Part shown: positions 8,662-17,504 of the stretch, piece by piece
Position numbering within the stretch: the first letter of the stretch is position 1
How the letters are laid out: every line of letters starts with the position of its first letter
Source: Streptomyces sp. NBC_01498
Lineage (GTDB): Bacteria; Actinomycetota; Actinomycetes; Streptomycetales; Streptomycetaceae
NCBI RefSeq assembly: GCF_036327775.1
Contig: NZ_CP109598.1
Coordinates: 6,088,001-6,152,000 of the forward strand
Direction: 5' to 3'
Length of the DNA: 64,000 bases
Program-made: the position numbers and the translations under genes
The notes under the pieces: generated by a model
What the model saw: only the letters and a program-made list of their open reading frames with translations
Told to the model about the DNA's origin: nothing
Databases searched by the model: none

Positions 8662-8880
8662 ATGGCGACCAAGGACACCGGCGGCGGCCAGCAGAAGGCG
8701 ACGCGTTCCACCGAGGACGTCGAGGAGCAGACCGAGGACGTACAGCAGTCCGAGGACCTCAAGGAGCGCCAGGAAAAGCTGTCCGACGACGTGGACTCCG
8801 TGCTGGACGAGATCGACGACGTCCTCGAGGAGAACGCCGAGGACTTTGTTCGCTCATTTGTTCAAAAAGGTGGCGAGTAG
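8662..8880 (+). CDS. pup: Prokaryotic ubiquitin-like protein Pup
   Basis: A 72-residue, highly charged, disordered tag. The C-terminal half (D-L-K-E-R-Q-E-K-L-S-D-D-V-D and onward) is the helix-forming ARC-binding segment, and the end is F-V-Q-K-G-G-E. The last codon is GAG, so the protein is made with C-terminal Glu, ready for ligation by PafA without deamidation, unlike mycobacterial Pup, which ends in Gln. A GAGGGA ribosome site lies just before the ATG. It sits 134 nt after dop and 275 nt before prcB, with its own candidate promoter. Confidence 0.97.
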   Translation: MATKDTGGGQQKATRSTEDVEEQTEDVQQSEDLKERQEKLSDDVDSVLDEIDDVLEENAEDFVRSFVQKGGE

Positions 8881-9050
8881 TCGTCGCCGACTGCCCGGGT
8901 TGAGCGACGGGCCGCGCGACATGCTCGGCGGACCGCTGCCGTGAGTGCCAGGAGCTGAAGGGGCGCGTGGTGCGGGGAAGGCTTCCCGTGCCGCGCGCGT
9001 CATCCGTCCCCCGCTCCTGCGGCGCAGGTGGATCACCGCCATGAGACGGG

Positions 9051-9056
9051 TAGGGT
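9051..9056 (+). promoter_or_regulatory. Candidate -10 box for prcBA
   Basis: TAGGGT lies about 100 nt before the prcB start in the 275-nt gap after pup. I saw no clear -35. It suggests that prcBA can be transcribed independently of pup. No convincing gene was found in the rest of this gap. Confidence 0.35.
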
Positions 9057-9155
9057 CCGGAGCGTACGGTGCTTCAACTGCAATTCGGCCATGGGCACGT
9101 TGGGGGACGATCCCGACCCGCCGCGCCGTGCCATCGCATATCTGGAGGGAAACGC

Positions 9156-10001
9156 GTGGAAGCCAACACTCGTAGCACCGGGCGTCTGCCGGCTGCCTTC
9201 CTGACGCCCGGTTCGGCCTCGTTCATGGACTTCCTGTCCGTCCATTCGCCGGAGATCCTGCCGGGCAACCGGGTGCTGCCGCCCGTCCAGGGTGCGATCG
9301 AGGCGCCGCACGGGACGACGATCGTCGCCGTGACGTTCGACGGCGGGGTCATCCTGGCCGGCGACCGGCGGGCCACCATGGGCAACATGATCGCGCAGCG
9401 CGACATCGAGAAGGTCTTCCCGGCCGACGAGTACTCGGCCGTGGGCATCGCGGGCACGGCGGGTCTCGCGGTGGAGATGGTCAAGCTCTTCCAGCTGGAG
9501 CTGGAGCACTTCGAGAAGGTCGAAGGCGCGCAGCTGTCCTTCGAGGGCAAGGCCAACCGGCTCTCCACCATGATCCGCAGCAATCTGGCCATGGCGATGC
9601 AGGGCCTGGCCGTGGTGCCGCTGTTCGCGGGCTGGGACGTGGACCGGGCGAAGGGCCGCATCTTCTCGTACGACGTCACGGGCGGCCGTTCCGAGGAGCA
9701 CGGGTACGCGGCGACCGGCTCCGGCTCGCTCTTCGCGCGCGGTTCGATGAAGAAGCTGTTCCGTGAGGGGCTGACGGAGGAGCAGGCCGTCACGCTCGTC
9801 ATCCAGGCCCTGTACGACGCGGCGGACGACGATTCGGCCACCGGCGGCCCGGATGTCGCGCGCAAGATCTATCCCCTCGTCAACATCATGAGTGACGAGG
9901 GTTTCCGCCGGGTCTCCGACGAGGAGTCCTCGCGGACCGCCCGCGCGATCATCGAGCGCCGGCTGGAGCAGCCGGACGGTCCGCGCGCCGAGTTGCTCTG
10001 A
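9156..10001 (+). CDS. prcB: 20S proteasome beta subunit precursor PrcB
   Basis: A 281-residue proteolytic subunit. A 53-residue propeptide ends at His-Gly, and cleavage before Thr54 (G-T-T-I-V-A-V-T-F) would expose the catalytic N-terminal threonine. The following [14 protein letters not shown] segment holds the conserved Asp, Arg and Lys/Arg environment of the beta fold. I chose GTG 9156, which has GGAGGGA 5-6 nt upstream, over an ATG 87 nt earlier that would add an unrelated extension. It is followed by prcA after 58 nt that contain two small palindromes. Confidence 0.97.
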   Translation: MEANTRSTGRLPAAFLTPGSASFMDFLSVHSPEILPGNRVLPPVQGAIEAPHGTTIVAVTFDGGVILAGDRRATMGNMIAQRDIEKVFPADEYSAVGIAGTAGLAVEMVKLFQLELEHFEKVEGAQLSFEGKANRLSTMIRSNLAMAMQGLAVVPLFAGWDVDRAKGRIFSYDVTGGRSEEHGYAATGSGSLFARGSMKKLFREGLTEEQAVTLVIQALYDAADDDSATGGPDVARKIYPLVNIMSDEGFRRVSDEESSRTARAIIERRLEQPDGPRAELL

Positions 10002-10013
10002 GGCCCGGCCTCT

Positions 10014-10041
10014 TCTGATCGGATCAGACATGTCACTGACA
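10014..10041 (+). repeat. Two adjacent palindromes between prcB and prcA
   Basis: TCTGATC-G-GATCAGA (10014-10028) and TGTCA-C-TGACA (10031-10041) sit side by side just upstream of the prcA ribosome site. They could be RNA stem-loops setting the beta:alpha ratio or protein-binding sites. Confidence 0.5.
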
Positions 10042-10059
10042 GGAAGGGACGGATAGCCG

Positions 10060-10833
10060 GTGTCGACGCCGTTCTATGTCTCACCCCAGCAGGCCATGGC
10101 CGACCGGGCGGAGTACGCCCGCAAGGGCATCGCCCGCGGTCGCAGCCTGGTTGTGCTGCAGTACGCCGACGGCATCGTCTTCGTCGGTGAGAACCCGTCC
10201 CGCGCGCTGCACAAGTTCAGCGAGATCTACGACCGGATCGGTTTCGCCGCCGCCGGGAAGTACAACGAGTACGAGAATCTGCGCATCGGCGGGGTCCGCT
10301 ACGCGGATCTGCGCGGATACACCTACGACCGTGACGATGTGACGGCCCGTGGGCTGGCCAACGTGTACGCGCAGACGCTGGGCACGATCTTCTCCAGCGC
10401 CGGTGAGAAGCCGTACGAGGTGGAGCTGGTCGTCGCGGAGGTGGGTGCGACGGCCGACGGGGACCAGATCTACCGGTTGCCGCACGACGGGTCGATCGTG
10501 GACGAGCACGGTTCGGTGGCGGTGGGCGGCAGTTCGGAGCAGATCAGTACGTTCCTGGACCAGCGGCACCGTGACGGCATGTCGCTCGCGGAGGCACTGA
10601 AGCTGGCCGTGCAGGCGCTGTCGCGGGACACCAACGGCGGTGAGCGGGAGATTCCCGCCGAGCGGCTGGAGGTGGCGGTGCTGGACCGGACGCGACCGCA
10701 GCAGCGGAAGTTCAAGCGTGTGGTGGGCCGTCAGCTCGCCCGGCTGCTGGAGGCGGACGGTGCGGCGTCCACACCGACGGACGCCCCGTCGGACGTCGAG
10801 GGCTCCGAGGGGTCCGGCGACGCCGAGAAGTGA
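10060..10833 (+). CDS. prcA: 20S proteasome alpha subunit PrcA
   Basis: A 257-residue structural subunit forming the outer rings and gate of the core particle. It begins [12 protein letters not shown], the alpha-type N-terminal helix and gate region, and contains the ARC-docking pocket side of the fold. It has no N-terminal threonine site. The C-terminal about 25 residues are acidic and Ser/Pro-rich. The GTG at 10060 follows GGAAGGGACGG. It forms an operon with prcB, ended by a strong hairpin. Confidence 0.96.
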   Translation: MSTPFYVSPQQAMADRAEYARKGIARGRSLVVLQYADGIVFVGENPSRALHKFSEIYDRIGFAAAGKYNEYENLRIGGVRYADLRGYTYDRDDVTARGLANVYAQTLGTIFSSAGEKPYEVELVVAEVGATADGDQIYRLPHDGSIVDEHGSVAVGGSSEQISTFLDQRHRDGMSLAEALKLAVQALSRDTNGGEREIPAERLEVAVLDRTRPQQRKFKRVVGRQLARLLEADGAASTPTDAPSDVEGSEGSGDAEK

Positions 10834-10868
10834 GCACTGTCCTGGAGCGGTGAGAGCGCGTGGTTCTC

Positions 10869-10909
10869 CCGGTGCCCCGGACCGCCTGTGCGGCGGTCCG
10901 GGGCACCGG
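10869..10909. terminator. Bidirectional terminator between prcA and the LacI-family gene
   Basis: A perfect 18-bp stem (10869-10886 with 10892-10909) with a 5-nt loop lies between the convergent ends of prcA and the LacI-family gene. Confidence 0.88.
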
Positions 10910-10949
10910 TCTGTCCGGGGCGTCGTGGTCGGTGTTCAGTGGTCGGTTT

Positions 10950-12008
10950 TCAGTGGGGCGGGGGCGCGGTCGAGCCGCGTTCCACCAGCGTGACGGGGAG
11001 CACGGTGTTCCGGGGTGCGCGGCCGTCGAGGATGGCGAGCAGCGCCGCCATTCCCTGTTCGCCGACCTGTTCGGCGGGCAGCCGCACCGTGGTCAGTTCG
11101 GGTTCGACCGCCGTGGCGAGGGCGAGGTCGTCGAAGCCGGTGACGGAGAGGTCGGCGGGCACGCGCAGGCCGAGTTTCCGGGCGGCCTTGACGGCGCCGG
11201 CGGCCAGGATGTCGCTGTCGCAGACGAGGGCGGTGGGCCGGGGGCCGGGGCCGCTGAGGGCGTGTTCGGCCGCCCGGCGGGCCTCGTGCACCTCCAGGGG
11301 TGAGGTGACGGTGCGTACGAGGGCGCCGGGCGTGTCCCGTACGGACCGGGCGAGGGCGTCGGCCCGTTCGGCGAAGGTCCAGGAGGTCACGGCCGAGGCG
11401 AGGTGGACGAGGCGCCGGTGGCCGAGCCCCAGCAGATGGTCGGTGATCATGCGCATGGCGCCGGCGATGTCGAAGTTGACGTGTGCGGCGGCGCCGGACT
11501 CGTCCGGGTCGCTGTCGAGCATCACCAGGGGGAGGTCGGTGCCGCGCAGGGCGGCGAGCGCGTCGGCCGGGATGGAGGAGGCGATGACGCCGTCGAGGGC
11601 GGCCTGTGCGTTGGCGAAGGGGTCCTTGGCGGGGCCGATGCCTTCGGGCGAGGGGTAGATCACGACGCCGAAGCTGTGCGCGGCGGCGACGGTGGCGGCG
11701 CCGGTGTAGACGCGGGCGAAGAACTCGTGGGGGAGCGCGGGGACGACGAGGAGGGCGGTCCGGGTGCGGCCGAGGCGGAGGTTGCGGGCGGCGAGGTTGG
11801 GGCGGTAGCCGAGTTCGCGGGCGGTGTCGCGGACATGTCCGGCGGTGCGTTCGGAGACCCGGCCGGGCCACTTGTCGCCGAGCACGAGGGAGACGGTGGC
11901 CTGGGACACCCCGGCGGCGCGTGCCACGTCCCTGCTGGTGGGGCGGGCGGCCGTGCCGGGGAAAGGGCCGGGGCCGGGCCGGTGGCCTCCGGGCGGCGGC
12001 TCTGCCAT
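10950..12008 (-). CDS. LacI-family transcriptional regulator
   Basis: A 352-residue repressor. After about 25 Pro-rich residues comes the LacI helix-turn-helix (T-S-R-D-V-A-R-A-A-G-V-S-Q-A-T-V-S-L-V-L), the hinge, and a periplasmic-binding-protein-like sensor domain ending with S-V-T-G-F-D-D-L-A. The ATG at 12008 has GGAGGACG upstream. It is divergent from an MFS transporter, and the gap holds a dyad (12122-12150) suited to repressor binding. It probably controls itself and the transporter; the ligand is unknown. Confidence 0.92.
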   Translation of the reverse strand: MAEPPPGGHRPGPGPFPGTAARPTSRDVARAAGVSQATVSLVLGDKWPGRVSERTAGHVRDTARELGYRPNLAARNLRLGRTRTALLVVPALPHEFFARVYTGAATVAAAHSFGVVIYPSPEGIGPAKDPFANAQAALDGVIASSIPADALAALRGTDLPLVMLDSDPDESGAAAHVNFDIAGAMRMITDHLLGLGHRRLVHLASAVTSWTFAERADALARSVRDTPGALVRTVTSPLEVHEARRAAEHALSGPGPRPTALVCDSDILAAGAVKAARKLGLRVPADLSVTGFDDLALATAVEPELTTVRLPAEQVGEQGMAALLAILDGRAPRNTVLPVTLVERGSTAPPPH

Positions 12009-12121
12009 GGGTGTCGTCCTCCGTGGTGACTGCGGCCCGGCGGCGGCCGGAGCGCGTGCGGGGGAGCGCGTGTCCTCCCGGCCGGGGCCCGTATCCGGTG
12101 GACCGGCGGGCATCGGACATG

Positions 12122-12150
12122 GTACGTATGAGGGCGGACGTTATACGTAC
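12122..12150. promoter_or_regulatory. Candidate operator between the LacI-family gene and MFS transporter
   Basis: GTACGTAT-N13-ATACGTAC is a perfect 8+8 dyad 44 nt before the transporter ATG. The complementary strand also reads TATAAC within it, a possible -10 for the regulator gene. The long spacer is unusual for a LacI-type operator, so assignment to this regulator is tentative. Confidence 0.5.
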
Positions 12151-12193
12151 AACTTGATGATGCCGGGTGAACCGGGGGACCGAAGGGGGAGCC

Positions 12194-13453
12194 ATGGCCG
12201 CGGGCTACGCGGACATTCTGGGGACGCCGTACGCCGCGCGGCTGCTGGCCGGCACGCTCGTCGGGCGGCTGCCCAGCGCCACGGGGCACATCGCGATCGT
12301 CCTGTTCGTCCGCGACGCGGGCGGCGGCTACACCCTGGCCGGCGCCCTCGCGGCGGTCTACGGGCTGTCGACCGCGGTCGGCCAGCCGCTGCTCGGCCGG
12401 GCCGTGGACCTGTTCGGCCAGCCGCGCGTGCAGCTCCCCGCCGCGGTGCTGTCCGCCCTCGGCATGGTCCTCCTCGCCGTCACGGGCATCGACCCGCTGC
12501 CCCTGGCCTACGCGGCCGCGGTGGTCGCCGGATTCTTCACCCCGCCGCTCGAAGGCGGTCTGCGGGCGCTGTGGCCGAGCGTGCTCCAGCGGGAGGACCG
12601 GGTGCACCGCGCGTACGCCATGGACGCCGTGGCGCAGGAGGTGATGTTCACGGCGGGCCCGCTGTTCGTCACCCTGCTCGTCGCGCTGTGGTCGCCGGGC
12701 GCCGCGCTGCTCGTCATCAACGCCATCGGTGTCCTCGGCGCGCTCTCCGTCGTCCTGTCGAAACCCTCGCGCGCCTGGCGTTCGGCGCCCCGTGAGGCGC
12801 ACTGGCTCGGCGCGCTGCGTTCGCCGGGACTGCTCGCCCTCCTCGCCGCGTTCCTCTTCGTCGGTCTTGCGCTCGGTTCCATCACCGTGGCAGGGGTGGC
12901 GTACGCGGACGACCAGGGACGCGAGTCGGTGTACGGCTGGCTGATGGCCGCGCTCGGCCTGGGCGCGCTGGTGGGCGGGCTGGCGTACGGCGCGCGGCAG
13001 TGGACGGGGAGCCCCGAACGCCGGCTGGTGGGCATCGTCGCGCTGCTCGCGGCCGGTTATCTGCCGCTGGCGCTGACTCCCGGGGTGGTGGCCATGACCG
13101 GGCTGGCGGTGCTGTCCGGGGTGTTCCTGGCGCCCGCGCTGGCGTGCGCGTTCATCGTGGTCGACCGGCACGCCCCGCGCGGCACGGTCACGGAGGCGTT
13201 CTCCTGGCTGGTCACGACGTTCGGGGTGGGCGCCGCGTTCGGTACGGGGGTGGCGGGCCCGGCGGTGGAGCTGGCCGGGACCTCGGCGAGCTTCGCCGTG
13301 GCGGGGGCGGGCGGTGTCGCGGCGCTGCTGGTCCTGCTGGCCACCCGGGGAGTCCTCACGGCTCCCGGTGGAGAGACCGCCGAAGGCGCCGGAGACGAAA
13401 ATGATCGCAACGGTGCGGCCCAACCCGGTTTCAGCTCAGGCCGTCAGGCGTAA
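12194..13453 (+). CDS. Major facilitator superfamily transporter
   Basis: A 419-residue membrane protein with about 12 hydrophobic segments. The cytoplasmic loop after helix 2 (L-L-G-R-A-V-D-L-F-G-Q-P-R-V) resembles the MFS signature. The ATG at 12194 follows AAGGGGGAG. It is probably an exporter or sugar transporter, given the divergent LacI-type regulator. It ends 9 nt before pafA, and its stop codon is part of the likely pafA -10 box. The regulator/transporter pair separates prcA from pafA. Confidence 0.88.
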   Translation: MAAGYADILGTPYAARLLAGTLVGRLPSATGHIAIVLFVRDAGGGYTLAGALAAVYGLSTAVGQPLLGRAVDLFGQPRVQLPAAVLSALGMVLLAVTGIDPLPLAYAAAVVAGFFTPPLEGGLRALWPSVLQREDRVHRAYAMDAVAQEVMFTAGPLFVTLLVALWSPGAALLVINAIGVLGALSVVLSKPSRAWRSAPREAHWLGALRSPGLLALLAAFLFVGLALGSITVAGVAYADDQGRESVYGWLMAALGLGALVGGLAYGARQWTGSPERRLVGIVALLAAGYLPLALTPGVVAMTGLAVLSGVFLAPALACAFIVVDRHAPRGTVTEAFSWLVTTFGVGAAFGTGVAGPAVELAGTSASFAVAGAGGVAALLVLLATRGVLTAPGGETAEGAGDENDRNGAAQPGFSSGRQA

Positions 13454-13456
13454 TGT
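13429..13456 (+). promoter_or_regulatory. Promoter for leaderless pafA
   Basis: TAATGT (13451-13456) ends exactly 6 nt before the pafA ATG, with no Shine-Dalgarno between. TTTCAG (13429-13434), 16 nt upstream, is a weak -35. The -10 begins with the TAA stop of the MFS gene. Confidence 0.55.
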
Positions 13457-13462
13457 TCAGAC

Positions 13463-14824
13463 ATGGACCGACGCATTTTCGGGCTGGAGAACGAGTACGG
13501 CGTCACGTGCACCTTCAGGGGGCAGCGCCGGCTGTCACCTGACGAAGTGGCGCGCTACCTCTTCCGCCGTGTTGTGTCATGGGGCCGCAGCAGCAACGTC
13601 TTCCTGCGGAACGGCGCCCGCCTCTACCTCGACGTGGGGTCGCATCCGGAATACGCGACACCCGAATGCGACAACGTGACCGAGCTGGTCACGCACGACA
13701 AGGCGGGCGAGCGCATTCTGGAAGGGCTGCTCGTCGACGCCGAACGCCGCCTGCACGAGGAGGGAATCGCGGGCGACGTCTATCTCTTCAAGAACAACAC
13801 CGATTCGGCCGGAAACTCCTACGGCTGCCACGAGAATTATCTCGTCGCCCGGCACGGGGAATTCTCCCGGCTCGCGGACATCCTCATCCCGTTCCTGGTC
13901 ACCCGGCAGTTGATCTGCGGGGCCGGCAAGGTGCTCCAGACGCCGCGCGGCGCGGTCTACTGCGTCAGTCAGCGTGCCGAGCACATCTGGGAGGGGGTCA
14001 GCTCCGCGACCACCCGTTCCCGGCCGATCATCAACACCCGTGACGAGCCGCACGCGGACGCGGAGCGGTACCGCCGGCTGCATGTGATCGTCGGCGACTC
14101 GAACATGTCCGAGACCACGATGCTCCTCAAGGTCGGCGCGACGGATCTCGTGCTGCGCATGATCGAGGCGGGCACGGTGATGCGTGACCTCACGCTGGAG
14201 AACCCGATCCGGGCGATCCGCGAGGTCAGCCACGACATCACCGGTCAGCGCAAGGTGCGGCTGGCCAGCGGGCGTGAGGCGTCGGCCATCGAGATCCAGC
14301 GGGAGTACTACGAGAAGGCCGTGGACTTCGTGGACCGCCGGGGCATCCGCACCGGCACCGTCGAGCAGGTCCTGGAGCTCTGGGGCCGGGCACTGGACGC
14401 CATCGAGGCGGAGGACCTGGACCGGATCGGTACGGAGATCGACTGGGTCATGAAGTACAAGCTCCTGGAGCGCTACCGGGCGAAGCACAACATGACCATG
14501 TCCCACCCGCGAGTGGCGCAGATAGACCTCGCCTACCACGACATCCACCGCCGCCGGGGGCTCTACTACCTGCTGGAGAAGCGCGGCCAGGCGGCCCGGA
14601 TCTGCAACGACATGAAGATCTTCGAGGGCAAGTCCGTGCCCCCGCAGACCACCCGGGCGCGGCTGCGCGGGGACTTCATCCGGCGGGCCCAGGAGCAGCG
14701 GCGGGACTTCACCGTCGACTGGGTCCATCTCAAGCTCAACGACCAGGCGCAGCGCACGGTGCTGTGCAAGGACCCCTTCCGTTCGGTGGACGACCGGGTG
14801 GAGAAGCTGATCGCCGGCATGTGA
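13463..14824 (+). CDS. pafA: Pup-protein ligase PafA
   Basis: A 453-residue ligase that phosphorylates the C-terminal Glu of Pup and joins it to substrate lysines. It begins [11 protein letters not shown], the same ATP-Mg motif as Dop, and contains [18 protein letters not shown] and [11 protein letters not shown]. It lacks the Dop loop and is about 50 residues shorter than Dop at 7016. The ATG follows a -10 box by 6 nt, so the transcript is probably leaderless. A hairpin ends the gene. Confidence 0.97.
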   Translation: MDRRIFGLENEYGVTCTFRGQRRLSPDEVARYLFRRVVSWGRSSNVFLRNGARLYLDVGSHPEYATPECDNVTELVTHDKAGERILEGLLVDAERRLHEEGIAGDVYLFKNNTDSAGNSYGCHENYLVARHGEFSRLADILIPFLVTRQLICGAGKVLQTPRGAVYCVSQRAEHIWEGVSSATTRSRPIINTRDEPHADAERYRRLHVIVGDSNMSETTMLLKVGATDLVLRMIEAGTVMRDLTLENPIRAIREVSHDITGQRKVRLASGREASAIEIQREYYEKAVDFVDRRGIRTGTVEQVLELWGRALDAIEAEDLDRIGTEIDWVMKYKLLERYRAKHNMTMSHPRVAQIDLAYHDIHRRRGLYYLLEKRGQAARICNDMKIFEGKSVPPQTTRARLRGDFIRRAQEQRRDFTVDWVHLKLNDQAQRTVLCKDPFRSVDDRVEKLIAGM

Positions 14825-14861
14825 CGGCCGGGGCGGCCGACGGCTGTCCGGAACGTGTCCT

Positions 14862-14889
14862 GGGCCCCGTACGTTCTCGTGCGGGGCCC
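14862..14889 (+). terminator. Terminator after pafA
   Basis: A 12-bp stem with one G-U pair (14862-14873 with 14878-14889) and a TTCT loop is followed by TTGTC, 38 nt after the pafA stop. Confidence 0.8.
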
Positions 14890-14972
14890 TTGTCATGGCT
14901 CCGGTGCTGTCCGCCGGGCAGGGCCTAGAGTGGCGGGCGACCACAACCGTCCGCCTGAGATCTGAGGAATTC

Positions 14973-15908
14973 GTGCGCCGACTTGCCGGCCTCATCGTCA
15001 TCCCCCTCCTGCTGCTGTCCACAGCGGCCTGCGGTGACGACGGAGGCTCCGACTCCACCTCGTCCAAGAACGGGCTTCCCGAGATCACCGCGGGTGCCAA
15101 GTTCGGTGAGAAGCCCACGCTGACGAAGGGGAAGGGTGATCCGCCGAAGGAGCTGGAAACCGATGTCATCAGTGAGGGTGACGGAGCGACGCTCAAGAAG
15201 GGCGACGCGATTCAGGTCAATTACCTGGGTCAGTCGTGGGATTCGACGAAGCCCTTCGACAACAGCTTCGATCGCAAGGCTCCTTTCGATCTGACGCTCG
15301 GCGCCGGGATGGTCATCCAGGGCTGGGACAAGGGTCTGGAGGGCCAGAAGGTCGGCAGCCGTGTGATGCTCGGCATTCCGCCGGAGCTGGGTTACGGGGC
15401 GCAGGGCCAGGGCGACATCAAGCCCAACGCGACGCTGGTGTTCGTCGTGGACATCCTGAAGGCGACTCAGGTCCCGACCACCGCGAAGGGCACCGAGGTC
15501 GCGCAGGACAACATCGATCTGCCGAAGGTCGGGGTCAACGACGACGGCAAGGCGCCCACGGTCACGATCCCGAAGTCGGACCCGCCGACGAAGCTCGTCT
15601 CGAACTACGTGCTGGAGAGCAAGGGCGAGGCCGTCAAGGCGACCGACTCGGTGGTGCTGAACTACGAGGCGCTGGTGTGGAAGGGCGCGAAGACCTTCGA
15701 CAGCACCTGGAAGAACGGGAAGACCGTCACGTTCCCGCTGCCGCAGCTGACCCTCAAGGGGCTGAAGGACGGTGTCGTGGGCAAGAAGGTCGGCAGCCGT
15801 GTGCTGGTCGTGATCCCGCCCGCCGACGGGTTCGGGGACAAGGAGCAGCAGGGCATCCCGAAGAACTCCACTCTGGTGTTCGCCGTGGACATCCTGGCGA
15901 AGGTGTAA
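14973..15908 (+). CDS. Lipoprotein with two FKBP-type peptidyl-prolyl isomerase domains
   Basis: A 311-residue exported protein. The N-terminus R-R-L-A-G-L-I-V-I-P-L-L-L-L-S-T-A-A-C is a lipoprotein signal with the lipid-attached Cys at about residue 20. Two FKBP-like domains follow. The first (about 60-165) keeps V-I-Q-G-W-D-K-G-L-E-G and G-I-P-P-E-L-G-Y-G. The second (about 195-311) has degenerated versions and may be inactive. It probably helps fold secreted proteins. The GTG at 14973 follows GAGGA, and TAGAGT (14926-14931) is a candidate -10. The next gene is a cytoplasmic FKBP 43 nt downstream. Confidence 0.9.
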   Translation: MRRLAGLIVIPLLLLSTAACGDDGGSDSTSSKNGLPEITAGAKFGEKPTLTKGKGDPPKELETDVISEGDGATLKKGDAIQVNYLGQSWDSTKPFDNSFDRKAPFDLTLGAGMVIQGWDKGLEGQKVGSRVMLGIPPELGYGAQGQGDIKPNATLVFVVDILKATQVPTTAKGTEVAQDNIDLPKVGVNDDGKAPTVTIPKSDPPTKLVSNYVLESKGEAVKATDSVVLNYEALVWKGAKTFDSTWKNGKTVTFPLPQLTLKGLKDGVVGKKVGSRVLVVIPPADGFGDKEQQGIPKNSTLVFAVDILAKV

Positions 15909-15951
15909 CACTGTCCCGGTTGCCGCGTTCATCATTTAGAGGAGCAGTTCA

Positions 15952-16326
15952 GTGAGCATCGAGAAGCCCGAGATCGACTTCCCGGGTGGCGAGCCGCCGG
16001 CCGACCTGGAGATCAAGGACATCTGGGAGGGCGACGGCGCCGTGGCGAAGGCGGGCGACACCGTCTCCGTCCACTACGTGGGTGTGGCGTTCTCCACGGG
16101 TGAGGAGTTCGACGCCTCCTGGAACCGGGGTACGCCGCTGCGCTTCCAGCTCGGTCAGGGGCAGGTCATCTCCGGCTGGGACCAGGGTGTGCAGGGCATG
16201 AAGGTCGGCGGCCGTCGTCAGCTGACGATCCCGTCGCACCTGGCGTACGGCGAGCGCGGCGCGGGCGGTGGCGCGATCGCTCCGGGCGAGACGCTGATCT
16301 TCGTCTGTGATCTCGTCTCCGCCTGA
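15952..16326 (+). CDS. FKBP-type peptidyl-prolyl cis-trans isomerase
   Basis: A 124-residue single-domain FKBP without a signal peptide. Active-site elements visible are V-H-Y-V-G-V, F-D-A-S-W-N-R-G, V-I-S-G-W-D-Q-G-V-Q-G-M and I-P-S-H-L-A-Y-G. It catalyses proline isomerisation in the cytoplasm. The GTG at 15952 has GAGGAG about 8 nt upstream. It is probably cotranscribed with the two-domain lipoprotein; a hairpin then separates it from pafB. Confidence 0.94.
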   Translation: MSIEKPEIDFPGGEPPADLEIKDIWEGDGAVAKAGDTVSVHYVGVAFSTGEEFDASWNRGTPLRFQLGQGQVISGWDQGVQGMKVGGRRQLTIPSHLAYGERGAGGGAIAPGETLIFVCDLVSA

Positions 16327-16423
16327 TCACCGTCCCGTCGCTGCCTGACCGCCCGGTGCGCGCCGTGTGAGCGCTGTCCGGCGGTGTCCGATCGGTGTCG
16401 TTGTCCGACCGGTCGTGGACGTA

Positions 16424-16455
16424 CGAGGGCCCATGCCGTCCGGCGTGGGCCCTCG
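16424..16455 (+). terminator. Terminator between the FKBP gene and pafB
   Basis: Arms 16424-16438 and 16441-16455 pair with one T-G wobble and a very tight turn, followed by GCTTTGTC. It isolates pafBC transcription from the FKBP operon. Confidence 0.8.
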
Positions 16456-16529
16456 GCTTTGTCGCGGGGGCGCCGGGCGGTACGGTCGACGCGCGGATGC
16501 GGCACGATCTGATGAGGTGTGGGGCGTCG

Positions 16530-17486
16530 ATGGCCATTGCCAAGGCCGAGCGGTTGATGAATCTCGCGTTGTGCCTGCTCGGCACCCGGCGCCCGCTCAG
16601 CAAGCGCGAGTTGCGCGAATCCATCGAGGCGTATCTGGAAGCCGGCTCGGACGACTCCTTCAACCGGATGTTCGAGCGGGACAAGGACGATCTCCGCGAA
16701 CTCGGCCTGGTCATCGAGACGGTGGAGAACCTCGACGGTGAGATCGGCTATCTGGCCCGCCGGGACAGCAACCGGCTGCCGGCCATCACCCTCGACGCCG
16801 AGGAGGCCGCGGCGCTCGGGCTCGCCGCGAAGGTGTGGCAGCAGGCGCGGCTCGCGGGCGCGGCCAGCGGCGCGCTCCAGAAGCTGCGGGCGGCGGGGAT
16901 GCCGGAGGCCGAGGACGCCTACGAGGCCCACCACAGCGCCCTGGAGCCCCGTATTCCGGTGCACGAGGCGGCGTTCGAGCCGTTGATGCTGGCGTGCCGG
17001 GACCGCAGGCCGGTGGTCTTCGACTACCGGAAGGCGAACGCGGCCAGGCCCGAGCAGCGCCAGGTGGAGCCGTGGACGCTGGAGTGCTGGCGGGGCCACT
17101 GGTATCTCGCCGGATGGGACCGGGAGCGCGGGGCGGAGCGGGTGTTCCGGCTGTCCCGGATCAGTGGCCGGGTGCGGGCGCGGACCGGGGCGTTCACGGT
17201 GCCGGTGCCGGACGTCGTCACGGTGCGGGAGACGGTGGAGAGCTGGGCGGGGGAGACGGCGACGCGTTCGGCGCTGATCCGGCTGCGCACCGAGAGCGGT
17301 TACCCGCTGCGGGCGCGGGCGGTCTCCTCGCGGGAACTGGGCGACGGCTGGGACGAGTTGGAGATTCCGTACGGTCACGGGCTGGACGCCTGGCTGGTGG
17401 AGTTCGGCCCCGACGTGGTCGTGCTGGAGCCCGCGGACCTGCGGGCCGATGTCGTGGAGCGGCTGCGCGCCGTGGCCAAGGGCTGA
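16530..17486 (+). CDS. pafB: WYL-domain transcriptional regulator PafB
   Basis: A 318-residue protein with an N-terminal winged helix-turn-helix (about residues 1-75, with P-L-S-K-R-E-L-R-E-S-I and F-E-R-D-K-D-D-L-R-E-L-G-L) and a WYL domain around E-P-W-T-L-E-C-W-R-G-H-W-Y-L-A-G-W-D. In mycobacteria PafB and PafC form a heteromeric activator of the RecA-independent DNA-damage response. The WYL region is the presumed signal sensor. The ATG at 16530 has GAGGTG about 10 nt upstream. pafC follows after 18 nt. Confidence 0.94.
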   Translation: MAIAKAERLMNLALCLLGTRRPLSKRELRESIEAYLEAGSDDSFNRMFERDKDDLRELGLVIETVENLDGEIGYLARRDSNRLPAITLDAEEAAALGLAAKVWQQARLAGAASGALQKLRAAGMPEAEDAYEAHHSALEPRIPVHEAAFEPLMLACRDRRPVVFDYRKANAARPEQRQVEPWTLECWRGHWYLAGWDRERGAERVFRLSRISGRVRARTGAFTVPVPDVVTVRETVESWAGETATRSALIRLRTESGYPLRARAVSSRELGDGWDELEIPYGHGLDAWLVEFGPDVVVLEPADLRADVVERLRAVAKG

Positions 17487-17504
17487 GGGGGACTCGTACA
17501 CATC

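Noticed and set aside
8945..9175. 76-codon open frame between pup and prcB
   Set aside because: It overlaps the prcB start, lacks a ribosome site and contains basic low-complexity sequence; the TAGGGT promoter lies inside it.
16456..16530. PafBC-type promoter before pafB itself (TTGTCGCGG ... TACGGT)
   Set aside because: Only the first five or six bases match and the gap is 13 rather than 8 nt, so autoregulation is not supported by this site.
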